From contig CAZCTC010000031.1 of the NCBI GenBank assembly GCA_964501335.1, forward strand, positions 19,703 to 83,702: a stretch of DNA of 64,000 bases, given 5' to 3'. The translations under genes were made by a program, and so were the position numbers. The DNA comes from CAZCTC01 sp964501335 (GTDB lineage Bacteria > Chloroflexota > Anaerolineae > B4-G1 > SLSP01). Positions 1 to 8,429 of this stretch are shown piece after piece (position 1 is the first letter of the stretch; each line of letters opens with the position of its first letter). The notes under the pieces were generated by a model. That model was given only the letters and a program-made list of their open reading frames with translations, did not search any database and was not told where the DNA came from.

Positions 1-2210
1 GGCGGAACTCCGTTCCGCGATTCCCTGCTTTTTACAGTTCAGCGGGATCGATTATGACGGCGATCCGGAAGCGGGGGCCAAACTGGATGCGTTTGTGCGC
101 TGGGTGCAGACGATTCTGGCGCATTATGAGGGGTATCTGACGCAATTGACGATGGGGGATAAGGGCAGTTGTCTTTACATCCTCTTTGGGGCTCCGATTT
201 CGCATGAGGACGATGGGGAGCGGGCCATTTCGGCGGCGTTGGAGCTGCGCAATCCGCCGCCGGAGTTGAATTTCATCAAGGAAATCCGGATTGGGATGAG
301 CCAGGGTCCGGTTTATATCGGGACTTATGGCGGGCCTTCCCGGCAGACCTATGGCGGGCTGGGGCGAGAGGTCAATCTGGCGTCCCGGTTGATGGGCCGG
401 GCGGAACCAGGGCAAATTCTGGTGTCGGAGCGGATTGTAAATTCTGCGGGGGGGTATTCTTTTGAACGGTTGGGCGAGTGGTCGTTCAAGGGGGTGCCGC
501 TGCCGATGGCGGTTTTTGCGGCTTCAGGCGGGCAGCGGCGGCGAATCGGCCATCTGTTGCATGGATATGCGGCAGCTCCGATGGTGGGCCGCGAAGCAGA
601 ACGGGCGATTTTGAGCGGCTTGTTGCAGGATTTGAAGGAGAAGCGCAGCGGGTGCTGCCTGATCGAGGGGGAAGCGGGGATTGGAAAATCCCGGTTGATC
701 GACGATTTGCAGGATCAGGCCCGGACGTTGGGGGTGGTGACGTTGAGCGGGGCCGGCGATGCGGTGGAGCATACGACCGCTTATTACGCCTGGCGGCCGG
801 TTTTCCGGGCTCTATTGGGCGGCGATGAGGTGGCGGAATCGCGTGAAGCGTTGCAAGTGGAGCTGGCGGATTATGTGGTGGACGATCCCTATATGCAGGA
901 GCGTTTGCCGTTGTTGAATGCGGTTTTGCCGCTCAATTTGCCGGAGAATGAGTTGACGGGGCAGATGGGCGGGGAACTGCGGGCCGAGAATACGCGGGAT
1001 CTGCTGGTGCGCTTTTTGCAGCGGGGGCTGAAAGAGACGATGTCGCTGGCTCTGGTCATCGAGGATGTGCACTGGTTGGATTCGGCCTCCTGGGCGTTGT
1101 TGGCGGCGGTGCAGCAGACGGTACAGCCGTTGTTGCTGGTCGTGGGCTTGCGGCCGTTGACGGCGCCGTTTCCGGCGGAGTATGAAACCTTGCGAAAAGC
1201 CGACGGCGTACGGCATCTCAAGCTGGATGTGCTGCCGGCGAACGATGCTTTGGCCCTGGTCTGTCAACGGTTGGGAGCTAAGGAGCTGGCGCCGGAATTA
1301 AGCCAGCTGATTCAGGAGAAGGCCGAAGGGCATCCGTTTTTCAGTGAAGAGCTGGCGTATGCGTTGCGCGACACCTCTCTGGTCGAAGTGGATGCGCAGG
1401 GGGTGGCGCGATTCTCGGCGGCGGCCGGGGATGGGGTGGGCCTGGTTTTTCCGGACACCATCCAGGGGGTGATCACCAGCCGTATCGACCGCTTGCCGCC
1501 GGCCCATCAGGCCACGGTCAAGGTGGCGAGTGTGATTGGGCGGGTTTTTGCTTTCCGGACGTTGCGGGATATCTTCCCTGTGGAGACCGATCGGATGCAA
1601 CTTCCGGACTATCTGGAGAAGCTGTCGGGGTTGGATTTGATGTCGCTGTTCCAGAGTCCCCCGCCGGATTTGAAATATATTTTCAAGCACAGCATCACGC
1701 AAGAGGTGGCTTACAATTTGATGCTGTACACGCAACGGCGTGAATTGCATCAACGGGTGGCAGCGTGGTATGAAGAGGTGTTTCGAGACGATCTGGAAGC
1801 TTTCTATCCGTTGCTGGCCTATCACTGGTTGAAGGCCGAGGACAGCGACCGGGCTTTGCTCTATCTGGAGAAAGCGGGCGTTCAGGCGCTGCGCAATTAT
1901 GCCAATGAAGAGGCCATCGAGTTTTTCAGTCAGGCATTGGAACTGGTCGATAAGAAGGGATTGACGATCGAGTCGGCGCGGCGGGGCCGCTGGGAGTTGC
2001 AGCTGGGGGAAGCTTATGTGAACCGCTCTTTGTACAATGAGGGGCGCGAGCATTTGAGCCGAGGACTGGCCTTGCTGGGATATCCGGTTTCTAAGGCGGA
2101 CAGCAAGACGACCCTGGGATTAATCGGGGCGCTGGGACAGCAGGTGGGGTATCGGATGCGGCCGGTCGACAGTTCCCGGGTCACGCCGGCGGAGCGGGAG
2201 TTGCTGCGGA
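1..2210 (+). repeat. Direct repeat, copy 1 (matches 4351-6560)
   Basis: This stretch is repeated with an offset of 4350 bases. Line-by-line comparison and identical shadow translations show no substitution up to base 2210; the first difference is at 2211 (T here, C at 6561). The left limit lies outside the window. Confidence 0.95.
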
Positions 2211-3361
2211 TGGTTTCTCATGCGTATGAGAAACTGGCGGAGACGCTTTATTCTCAGAACGATATAGCGCCTGTATTACATTCTTCCTTTATGATGCTGA
2301 ACCTGGCGGAAAAAGCCGGACCATCGGAGGAACTTTCACGGGGCTATGCTACTGTCGGGACGATGATGGGGTTTGCCTCCTGGCATAGTCAGGCCCGGGC
2401 TTATTTTGCGCGGGCTCAGACGGTGGCTGAGCAGGCAGAGGATCTTTCTGCGCGGGCTTATGGGGCCCTGATGGGGGTGATGTATTACGGTGGCGTGGGA
2501 AACTGGGCGTTGGTGGACGAATTAAGCAAGACGGCATTGGAGTTGTCGACCCAGTTAGGGGATCACCATATGTGGAATGTTTGTATGTTTTCTTTGATTG
2601 AAGCTAAAAGCTGTCAAGGAGATTTTTCCGGGATGATGAAGTTGATTGAGGAGTTGTACACATTATCCCACCAAAGAAAAGATATCTTATATGAGTTTTC
2701 AGCGCTTTGCAAAAAGGCCAGCGGTTTGACTTATTATGGGAAATTTGAGGAATCTAAAGAATGTTTGAGTATTGTTCAGGAGTTTTTAGGGCGTTATCCT
2801 TATTTATCTACTGATCGATCCTTGTGGTTGTTATATGCAGAACAAATTACCGTTTTTTCAAGGGATTTTGATGCTAAGGCGTTGTTGAAAGCGGCTGATA
2901 ATTGTTGGAATATTGTGACCAAAACAAAACTTTTAGATTCGGCGGCCTTGTCGGGATTGGTGAATGTAGCGAAAGCTTATTTGATGCTTTATGAAACTGG
3001 AGGTTTGAAGAATCCTGATTTGAAATCAGCGGTGGATCGATCCTATAAAAAGTTGGAGAAATTTGCTCAGGCTTATCCTATTGCTTTACCCTGGCGGTGG
3101 CTGCTTCGCGGTATGCAGGTGTGGATATCAGGAAATTCGGATGCCGCTTTTAATTTCTGGTCAAAGGCGGTAAATACAGCGCAGGCTTTGAAAATGCCGT
3201 ATGTAGAAGGGTTGGCTTATTATGAGATGGGGCGGCATCGGAAAGTTTCGGATGCTCAACGTAGGGTTGATTTGGAACATGCTGTCGGGATTTTTGAGTG
3301 GTTGGATGCAATCTATGATTTGCAGAAAACGCGGGATTTGTTAGGACCCCGTTCTATGTAA
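1..3361 (+). CDS. Cyclase-homology/AAA ATPase/TPR regulator, 5' truncated by the window edge
   Basis: The reading frame is open from base 2, so the true start lies before the window. The visible part begins inside a second, degenerate class III nucleotide cyclase-like domain. It continues into a large STAND/AAA-type ATPase with a Walker A motif GEAGIGKS near base 670 and a Walker B-like LVIEDVHWLD near base 1055. It ends in several hundred residues of helical TPR-like repeats. Proteins of this build are multidomain signalling regulators in Chloroflexota and cyanobacteria; the ligand and output are unknown. Bases 1-2210 match 4351-6560 of the next gene with no difference that I could see. After that the two diverge, and the last third is visibly richer in A/T than the front. 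It ends just before a clear terminator. Function by family is moderately sure; cyclase activity is doubtful. Confidence 0.85.
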   Translation, partial: AELRSAIPCFLQFSGIDYDGDPEAGAKLDAFVRWVQTILAHYEGYLTQLTMGDKGSCLYILFGAPISHEDDGERAISAALELRNPPPELNFIKEIRIGMSQGPVYIGTYGGPSRQTYGGLGREVNLASRLMGRAEPGQILVSERIVNSAGGYSFERLGEWSFKGVPLPMAVFAASGGQRRRIGHLLHGYAAAPMVGREAERAILSGLLQDLKEKRSGCCLIEGEAGIGKSRLIDDLQDQARTLGVVTLSGAGDAVEHTTAYYAWRPVFRALLGGDEVAESREALQVELADYVVDDPYMQERLPLLNAVLPLNLPENELTGQMGGELRAENTRDLLVRFLQRGLKETMSLALVIEDVHWLDSASWALLAAVQQTVQPLLLVVGLRPLTAPFPAEYETLRKADGVRHLKLDVLPANDALALVCQRLGAKELAPELSQLIQEKAEGHPFFSEELAYALRDTSLVEVDAQGVARFSAAAGDGVGLVFPDTIQGVITSRIDRLPPAHQATVKVASVIGRVFAFRTLRDIFPVETDRMQLPDYLEKLSGLDLMSLFQSPPPDLKYIFKHSITQEVAYNLMLYTQRRELHQRVAAWYEEVFRDDLEAFYPLLAYHWLKAEDSDRALLYLEKAGVQALRNYANEEAIEFFSQALELVDKKGLTIESARRGRWELQLGEAYVNRSLYNEGREHLSRGLALLGYPVSKADSKTTLGLIGALGQQVGYRMRPVDSSRVTPAERELLRMVSHAYEKLAETLYSQNDIAPVLHSSFMMLNLAEKAGPSEELSRGYATVGTMMGFASWHSQARAYFARAQTVAEQAEDLSARAYGALMGVMYYGGVGNWALVDELSKTALELSTQLGDHHMWNVCMFSLIEAKSCQGDFSGMMKLIEELYTLSHQRKDILYEFSALCKKASGLTYYGKFEESKECLSIVQEFLGRYPYLSTDRSLWLLYAEQITVFSRDFDAKALLKAADNCWNIVTKTKLLDSAALSGLVNVAKAYLMLYETGGLKNPDLKSAVDRSYKKLEKFAQAYPIALPWRWLLRGMQVWISGNSDAAFNFWSKAVNTAQALKMPYVEGLAYYEMGRHRKVSDAQRRVDLEHAVGIFEWLDAIYDLQKTRDLLGPRSM

Positions 3362-3377
3362 AGAAAGTGAAATCCTG

Positions 3378-3404
3378 CCTTTCCGGATCATGGAAAGGTT
3401 TTTT
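3378..3404 (+). terminator. Rho-independent terminator after the first cyclase/TPR gene
   Basis: A 7-bp stem CCTTTCC/GGAAAGG with a 7-nt loop is followed directly by six T. It starts 17 bases after the stop codon, which is the expected place for an intrinsic terminator. Confidence 0.75.
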
Positions 3405-3491
3405 GCCGTGCTGTAAAAGTAACTCGGAGGGTGAGGGGGAAAGGATGCCCCCGGAGACAAGCCTTATATCAGAACTCTAGTTTGGAAGTTG

Positions 3492-3500
3492 TGCTATAAT
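3492..3500 (+). promoter_or_regulatory. Putative extended -10 promoter (TGCTATAAT)
   Basis: A consensus -10 hexamer TATAAT is preceded by TG one base upstream, the extended -10 pattern that can work without a good -35. It lies about 100 bases before the second cyclase/TPR gene and after the terminator of the first. No convincing -35 is visible. Confidence 0.45.
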
Positions 3501-3601
3501 GATTTTGTCTTCCCCTTTTTTTGATAATTTAAACTAATCGCGGCTGGTTCTGATCCCCTCTTATCTGTGAACTGGCTTTCTTATAGGAAATGAGGTATGA
3601 A

Positions 3602-6600
3602 ATGCAACATCCTCTGGCAGTTTATGTCGCAATGGATCGACTTCAGGCTATGGTTCAGGGTTCTGTCCCCCCCGATTATGCGCAGGGGGCGGTGTTGTTT
3701 GCCGATGTTTCCGGATTTACTCCCTTAACGGCGGCGTTGGCGCAAGATTTGGGACCGCAGCGCGGGGCTGAAGAACTGACCCTGTATTTAAACCGGGTCT
3801 ACGGGGCGCTGATCGATGCCATCCATCGTTATCGGGGCAGTGTGATCAGTTTTGCCGGCGATGCGGTGACCTGTTGGTTTGAGAAGGATAAGGGGGCGCG
3901 GGCGACGGCCTGTGCTCTGGCGATGCAGGAGATTTTGAAATCTTTTTCCGATACCGGTAATGCTGTCGGGCAAACTCCTATTTCATTGGGTGTCAAGATT
4001 GCCGTGATGGCCGGTTCGGCCCGCCGGTTTGTGGTGGGGAATCCGCAAATCCAGGTGTTGGATGTGATGGCGGGGGCGTTGCTGGATCGGATGGCGGTGG
4101 CTGAACAGCAATTGAATCGGGGTGAGGTGGTGGTGGGCGCCGAGGTGCTGGGCAGCCTGGGCAATCGGGTGCAGATCGATTCCTGGCGGTTGACGCCGCA
4201 GGGTGAGAATTTCGCCTTGATCAAGGGGTTGACGGAGACGGTGCCGGAAGAGCCCTGGCCGGATTTGCCGGAACTGGAGGCGGCTTCGGTCAATCCCTGG
4301 TTGTTGCCGGTGTTGAGCCAGCGGGTGGAACGTGGTGAGGCGATGTTGCTGGCGGAACTCCGTTCCGCGATTCCCTGCTTTTTACAGTTCAGCGGGATCG
4401 ATTATGACGGCGATCCGGAAGCGGGGGCCAAACTGGATGCGTTTGTGCGCTGGGTGCAGACGATTCTGGCGCATTATGAGGGGTATCTGACGCAATTGAC
4501 GATGGGGGATAAGGGCAGTTGTCTTTACATCCTCTTTGGGGCTCCGATTTCGCATGAGGACGATGGGGAGCGGGCCATTTCGGCGGCGTTGGAGCTGCGC
4601 AATCCGCCGCCGGAGTTGAATTTCATCAAGGAAATCCGGATTGGGATGAGCCAGGGTCCGGTTTATATCGGGACTTATGGCGGGCCTTCCCGGCAGACCT
4701 ATGGCGGGCTGGGGCGAGAGGTCAATCTGGCGTCCCGGTTGATGGGCCGGGCGGAACCAGGGCAAATTCTGGTGTCGGAGCGGATTGTAAATTCTGCGGG
4801 GGGGTATTCTTTTGAACGGTTGGGCGAGTGGTCGTTCAAGGGGGTGCCGCTGCCGATGGCGGTTTTTGCGGCTTCAGGCGGGCAGCGGCGGCGAATCGGC
4901 CATCTGTTGCATGGATATGCGGCAGCTCCGATGGTGGGCCGCGAAGCAGAACGGGCGATTTTGAGCGGCTTGTTGCAGGATTTGAAGGAGAAGCGCAGCG
5001 GGTGCTGCCTGATCGAGGGGGAAGCGGGGATTGGAAAATCCCGGTTGATCGACGATTTGCAGGATCAGGCCCGGACGTTGGGGGTGGTGACGTTGAGCGG
5101 GGCCGGCGATGCGGTGGAGCATACGACCGCTTATTACGCCTGGCGGCCGGTTTTCCGGGCTCTATTGGGCGGCGATGAGGTGGCGGAATCGCGTGAAGCG
5201 TTGCAAGTGGAGCTGGCGGATTATGTGGTGGACGATCCCTATATGCAGGAGCGTTTGCCGTTGTTGAATGCGGTTTTGCCGCTCAATTTGCCGGAGAATG
5301 AGTTGACGGGGCAGATGGGCGGGGAACTGCGGGCCGAGAATACGCGGGATCTGCTGGTGCGCTTTTTGCAGCGGGGGCTGAAAGAGACGATGTCGCTGGC
5401 TCTGGTCATCGAGGATGTGCACTGGTTGGATTCGGCCTCCTGGGCGTTGTTGGCGGCGGTGCAGCAGACGGTACAGCCGTTGTTGCTGGTCGTGGGCTTG
5501 CGGCCGTTGACGGCGCCGTTTCCGGCGGAGTATGAAACCTTGCGAAAAGCCGACGGCGTACGGCATCTCAAGCTGGATGTGCTGCCGGCGAACGATGCTT
5601 TGGCCCTGGTCTGTCAACGGTTGGGAGCTAAGGAGCTGGCGCCGGAATTAAGCCAGCTGATTCAGGAGAAGGCCGAAGGGCATCCGTTTTTCAGTGAAGA
5701 GCTGGCGTATGCGTTGCGCGACACCTCTCTGGTCGAAGTGGATGCGCAGGGGGTGGCGCGATTCTCGGCGGCGGCCGGGGATGGGGTGGGCCTGGTTTTT
5801 CCGGACACCATCCAGGGGGTGATCACCAGCCGTATCGACCGCTTGCCGCCGGCCCATCAGGCCACGGTCAAGGTGGCGAGTGTGATTGGGCGGGTTTTTG
5901 CTTTCCGGACGTTGCGGGATATCTTCCCTGTGGAGACCGATCGGATGCAACTTCCGGACTATCTGGAGAAGCTGTCGGGGTTGGATTTGATGTCGCTGTT
6001 CCAGAGTCCCCCGCCGGATTTGAAATATATTTTCAAGCACAGCATCACGCAAGAGGTGGCTTACAATTTGATGCTGTACACGCAACGGCGTGAATTGCAT
6101 CAACGGGTGGCAGCGTGGTATGAAGAGGTGTTTCGAGACGATCTGGAAGCTTTCTATCCGTTGCTGGCCTATCACTGGTTGAAGGCCGAGGACAGCGACC
6201 GGGCTTTGCTCTATCTGGAGAAAGCGGGCGTTCAGGCGCTGCGCAATTATGCCAATGAAGAGGCCATCGAGTTTTTCAGTCAGGCATTGGAACTGGTCGA
6301 TAAGAAGGGATTGACGATCGAGTCGGCGCGGCGGGGCCGCTGGGAGTTGCAGCTGGGGGAAGCTTATGTGAACCGCTCTTTGTACAATGAGGGGCGCGAG
6401 CATTTGAGCCGAGGACTGGCCTTGCTGGGATATCCGGTTTCTAAGGCGGACAGCAAGACGACCCTGGGATTAATCGGGGCGCTGGGACAGCAGGTGGGGT
6501 ATCGGATGCGGCCGGTCGACAGTTCCCGGGTCACGCCGGCGGAGCGGGAGCTGCTGCGGATGGTTTCTCATGCATATGAGAAACTGGCGGAGACGCTTTT

Positions 6601-7708
6601 CTCCAAAAATGATATGGTAGGGGTGTTGCACGCTTCCTTTATGATGCTGAATCTGGCGGAAAAGGTCGGACCTTCGGAAGAACTGTCCCGGGGCTTTGCC
6701 ACCGTAGGGACGATGATGGGATTTGTTCCCTGGCACAGTCAGGCCCGGGCTTATTTTGAGCGGGCCCAGATGGTAGCTGAGCAAGCCGAGGACCTTTCCG
6801 CGCGGGCTTATGGGGCCTTGATGGGTGTGATGTATTACGGCGGCGTGGGAAACTGGGCGTTGGTGGACGAATTAAGCAAGACGGCATTGGAATTGTCGAC
6901 CCAGTTAGGGGATCACCATATGTGGAATATGGCGATGTTTTTCTTGATTGAATTTAAGTACTGTCAGGGCAGTTTTTCTGAAGCAATGAAGTTGACAGAT
7001 GAATTTTATCTTTCGGCTCGTCAACGAAAAGATGTTTTATATGAGTTTTATACTCTTTGCCGAAAAACAGAGGGTTTGTGTTGTTTGGGGAATCTGGATG
7101 AGGCTCGGCGATATGTAGGAGATATCGAATCTTTGATTGCTCGTTATCCTTATCTGTTGAATGAGCGTATAATGCCTATTTTTTACGCCCAACAGATGAA
7201 CGTTTTTTCTAAGGCGTTTGATGCTGAGGCTTTGTTTAAAGCTGCAGAAGATTTTTCCCGCTTTACAGCAAAAGTTACTTCTTTTGATTCAACATCTTTA
7301 TTAACGCTGGCAAGTTCAACTTATGCTTATTTGATATTATGGGAGAGTGGATATTCTGTGGACAGAACTGCGGTTGTTTCTAAAGCGGCCTGTAAGAGAT
7401 TGGATAAGTATGCCCTGACTTATTCCATTGCCAAACCCTGGAGCTGGCTATTTAAGGGAACCCAGGCCTGGATATCAGGACAACAGGATAAAGCTTTAAC
7501 TTTGTGGTCTAAAGCTGTAAGCTCGGCACAAGGATTGAAGATGCCGTATGTAGAAGGGTTGGCCTGTTACGAAATGGGGCGGCACCGTAAAGATGCAGAT
7601 CCCCAACGGCGAGCAGATCTGGAACGGGCGGCCGGAATTTTTGAACGATTGGGTGCTAAGTACGATTTTCAAAAGGTTCAGGATTTGTTAGAACGTCGGC
7701 AAGTGTAA
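3602..7708 (+). CDS. Twin cyclase-homology/AAA ATPase/TPR regulator (complete copy)
   Basis: Full-length paralogue of the gene before it, about 1368 residues. Order of parts: class III nucleotide cyclase-like domain 1 (about residues 30-200, with LFADVSGFT and FAGDAVTCWF, so both metal-binding Asp positions look present); a second, more degenerate cyclase-like domain (about 250-400); STAND/AAA ATPase with Walker A GEAGIGKS near residue 475 and LVIEDVHWLD near 600; then TPR-like helices to the end. I chose ATG 3602 because GAGGT sits 5 bases upstream; the in-frame ATG at 3590 has AGGA only one base away. The family suggests a cytoplasmic signalling switch; ligand and effector are unknown. The C-terminal third differs clearly from the first copy and is A/T-richer than the shared part. 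Confidence 0.88.
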   Translation: MQHPLAVYVAMDRLQAMVQGSVPPDYAQGAVLFADVSGFTPLTAALAQDLGPQRGAEELTLYLNRVYGALIDAIHRYRGSVISFAGDAVTCWFEKDKGARATACALAMQEILKSFSDTGNAVGQTPISLGVKIAVMAGSARRFVVGNPQIQVLDVMAGALLDRMAVAEQQLNRGEVVVGAEVLGSLGNRVQIDSWRLTPQGENFALIKGLTETVPEEPWPDLPELEAASVNPWLLPVLSQRVERGEAMLLAELRSAIPCFLQFSGIDYDGDPEAGAKLDAFVRWVQTILAHYEGYLTQLTMGDKGSCLYILFGAPISHEDDGERAISAALELRNPPPELNFIKEIRIGMSQGPVYIGTYGGPSRQTYGGLGREVNLASRLMGRAEPGQILVSERIVNSAGGYSFERLGEWSFKGVPLPMAVFAASGGQRRRIGHLLHGYAAAPMVGREAERAILSGLLQDLKEKRSGCCLIEGEAGIGKSRLIDDLQDQARTLGVVTLSGAGDAVEHTTAYYAWRPVFRALLGGDEVAESREALQVELADYVVDDPYMQERLPLLNAVLPLNLPENELTGQMGGELRAENTRDLLVRFLQRGLKETMSLALVIEDVHWLDSASWALLAAVQQTVQPLLLVVGLRPLTAPFPAEYETLRKADGVRHLKLDVLPANDALALVCQRLGAKELAPELSQLIQEKAEGHPFFSEELAYALRDTSLVEVDAQGVARFSAAAGDGVGLVFPDTIQGVITSRIDRLPPAHQATVKVASVIGRVFAFRTLRDIFPVETDRMQLPDYLEKLSGLDLMSLFQSPPPDLKYIFKHSITQEVAYNLMLYTQRRELHQRVAAWYEEVFRDDLEAFYPLLAYHWLKAEDSDRALLYLEKAGVQALRNYANEEAIEFFSQALELVDKKGLTIESARRGRWELQLGEAYVNRSLYNEGREHLSRGLALLGYPVSKADSKTTLGLIGALGQQVGYRMRPVDSSRVTPAERELLRMVSHAYEKLAETLFSKNDMVGVLHASFMMLNLAEKVGPSEELSRGFATVGTMMGFVPWHSQARAYFERAQMVAEQAEDLSARAYGALMGVMYYGGVGNWALVDELSKTALELSTQLGDHHMWNMAMFFLIEFKYCQGSFSEAMKLTDEFYLSARQRKDVLYEFYTLCRKTEGLCCLGNLDEARRYVGDIESLIARYPYLLNERIMPIFYAQQMNVFSKAFDAEALFKAAEDFSRFTAKVTSFDSTSLLTLASSTYAYLILWESGYSVDRTAVVSKAACKRLDKYALTYSIAKPWSWLFKGTQAWISGQQDKALTLWSKAVSSAQGLKMPYVEGLACYEMGRHRKDADPQRRADLERAAGIFERLGAKYDFQKVQDLLERRQV
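4351..6560 (+). repeat. Direct repeat, copy 2 (matches 1-2210)
   Basis: Second copy of the long direct repeat, inside the complete cyclase/TPR gene. It covers the second cyclase domain, the ATPase and the first TPR segment. The boundary is sharp at 6561; beyond it only islands of similarity remain (for example 6740-6927 against 2390-2577). Confidence 0.95.
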
Positions 7709-7789
7709 AGTGGGGTGGACGGTAGCGCTGTCAGGCGTTGCCGGGGAGTTATTTTACTGTTTTTGAAATCTTCTGAGGAGGCTATCAAC

Positions 7790-7984
7790 ATGGACATGCT
7801 AAGTGAAGAATTCCTGAAGTTATTGAAGGAAGACCCGAAAAAGGCCCTCTCCGAAATGGGAATTGAGCCGACTGAGGAAATCCTGGCATCGCTTGAAAAG
7901 CTGGATATGGATGCTCTCCATCATTTGTTGACTGCTTGTGCCAGCCAGCGGAAAACCGCGGCGATGGAGGCTTTTGCTCCTTGA
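7790..7984 (+). CDS. RiPP-like precursor peptide (64 residues, Nif11-like leader)
   Basis: A short acidic and helical reading frame upstream of a radical SAM RiPP maturase. I chose ATG 7790 because GAGGAG lies 9 bases before it; an in-frame upstream extension has no such site. The first part (SEEFLKLLKEDPKKALSEMG, then EPTEEILASLEKL) has the short amphipathic helices and acidic character of Nif11-type leader peptides. The C-terminal 15 or so residues, from Cys50 (CASQRKTAAMEAFAP), change character to Ala/Lys/Arg-rich and would be the candidate core. No Gly-Gly cleavage site is seen, so the leader/core border is open. Twin hairpins follow the stop codon. Precursor status is an inference from size, composition and neighbour; the leader family is a resemblance, not a profile match. 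Confidence 0.7.
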   Translation: MDMLSEEFLKLLKEDPKKALSEMGIEPTEEILASLEKLDMDALHHLLTACASQRKTAAMEAFAP

Positions 7985-8005
7985 TAGATAGGATGAACTG
8001 TTTTT

Positions 8006-8035
8006 CCGCCGCCTGAAAAGGCGGCGGATTTTTGG
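8006..8035 (+). terminator. Hairpin with U-rich tail after the precursor gene
   Basis: An 8-bp stem CCGCCGCC/GGCGGCGG with loop TGAAAA is followed by ATTTTT. It begins about 20 bases after the precursor stop. It could terminate, or partly terminate, so that precursor message exceeds enzyme message. Confidence 0.65.
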
Positions 8036-8066
8036 GGGAAGTTGTTTGTTAAAAGGGTAATGTACT

Positions 8067-8090
8067 TCGCCCGCCTGAAAAGGCGGGCGA
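8067..8090 (+). promoter_or_regulatory. Second hairpin with the same TGAAAA loop
   Basis: A 9-bp stem TCGCCCGCC/GGCGGGCGA carries the same 6-nt loop TGAAAA as the hairpin at 8006, 33 bases downstream of the first stem. No T-run follows. The shared loop and partly shared arms suggest a duplicated structure, possibly a processing or stability element. Confidence 0.5.
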
Positions 8091-8160
8091 ATTGTTGTCT
8101 GGAGCAAGGAACTTGCTACCTTAGCATTTATGGTCATAATTTTACATGTGGAATTCCAGG

Positions 8161-8409
8161 AGAGAAGGCCATACGGGGGGGCACCCTGAAGGATGAAAAT
8201 AGACGATTTGTCAGGATTGGGTACCCACAAGGGGTACCCCTACGGGAGATCGTTTGTGTAGGGGCGAGGTTCCCTCGCCCAATGCAGGTTCTGAAGGCAG
8301 CTACCGGGCGGGGTGACCCGCCCCTACATGGGCGGCATCTGTGTAGGGGCGACCTTTATGGTCGCCCGTGGAAGGATTTTTTTGCACGGTGGGGTTATTT
8401 TCAGAACAG
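8161..8409 (+). repeat. Cluster of short hairpin repeats (GTAGGGGCGA type) between precursor and maturase
   Basis: The 445-base gap 7985-8429 has no credible gene. After the twin hairpins it holds a module GAGAAGGCCATAC...GCACCCTGAAGGATGAAA (8161-8199), seen again near 14213 and 41800. Four small palindromes follow: 8219-8239 (GGGTACCC twice), 8258-8280 (GTAGGGGCGAGG then CCCTCGCCC), 8306-8327 (GGGCGGG/CCCGCCC then CTAC) and 8343-8367 (GTAGGGGCGACC then GGTCGCCC). A TATTTTCAGAACAG module ends at 8409. Confidence 0.75.
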
Positions 8410-8429
8410 AAAAAGAGAGCAGGTGATGA

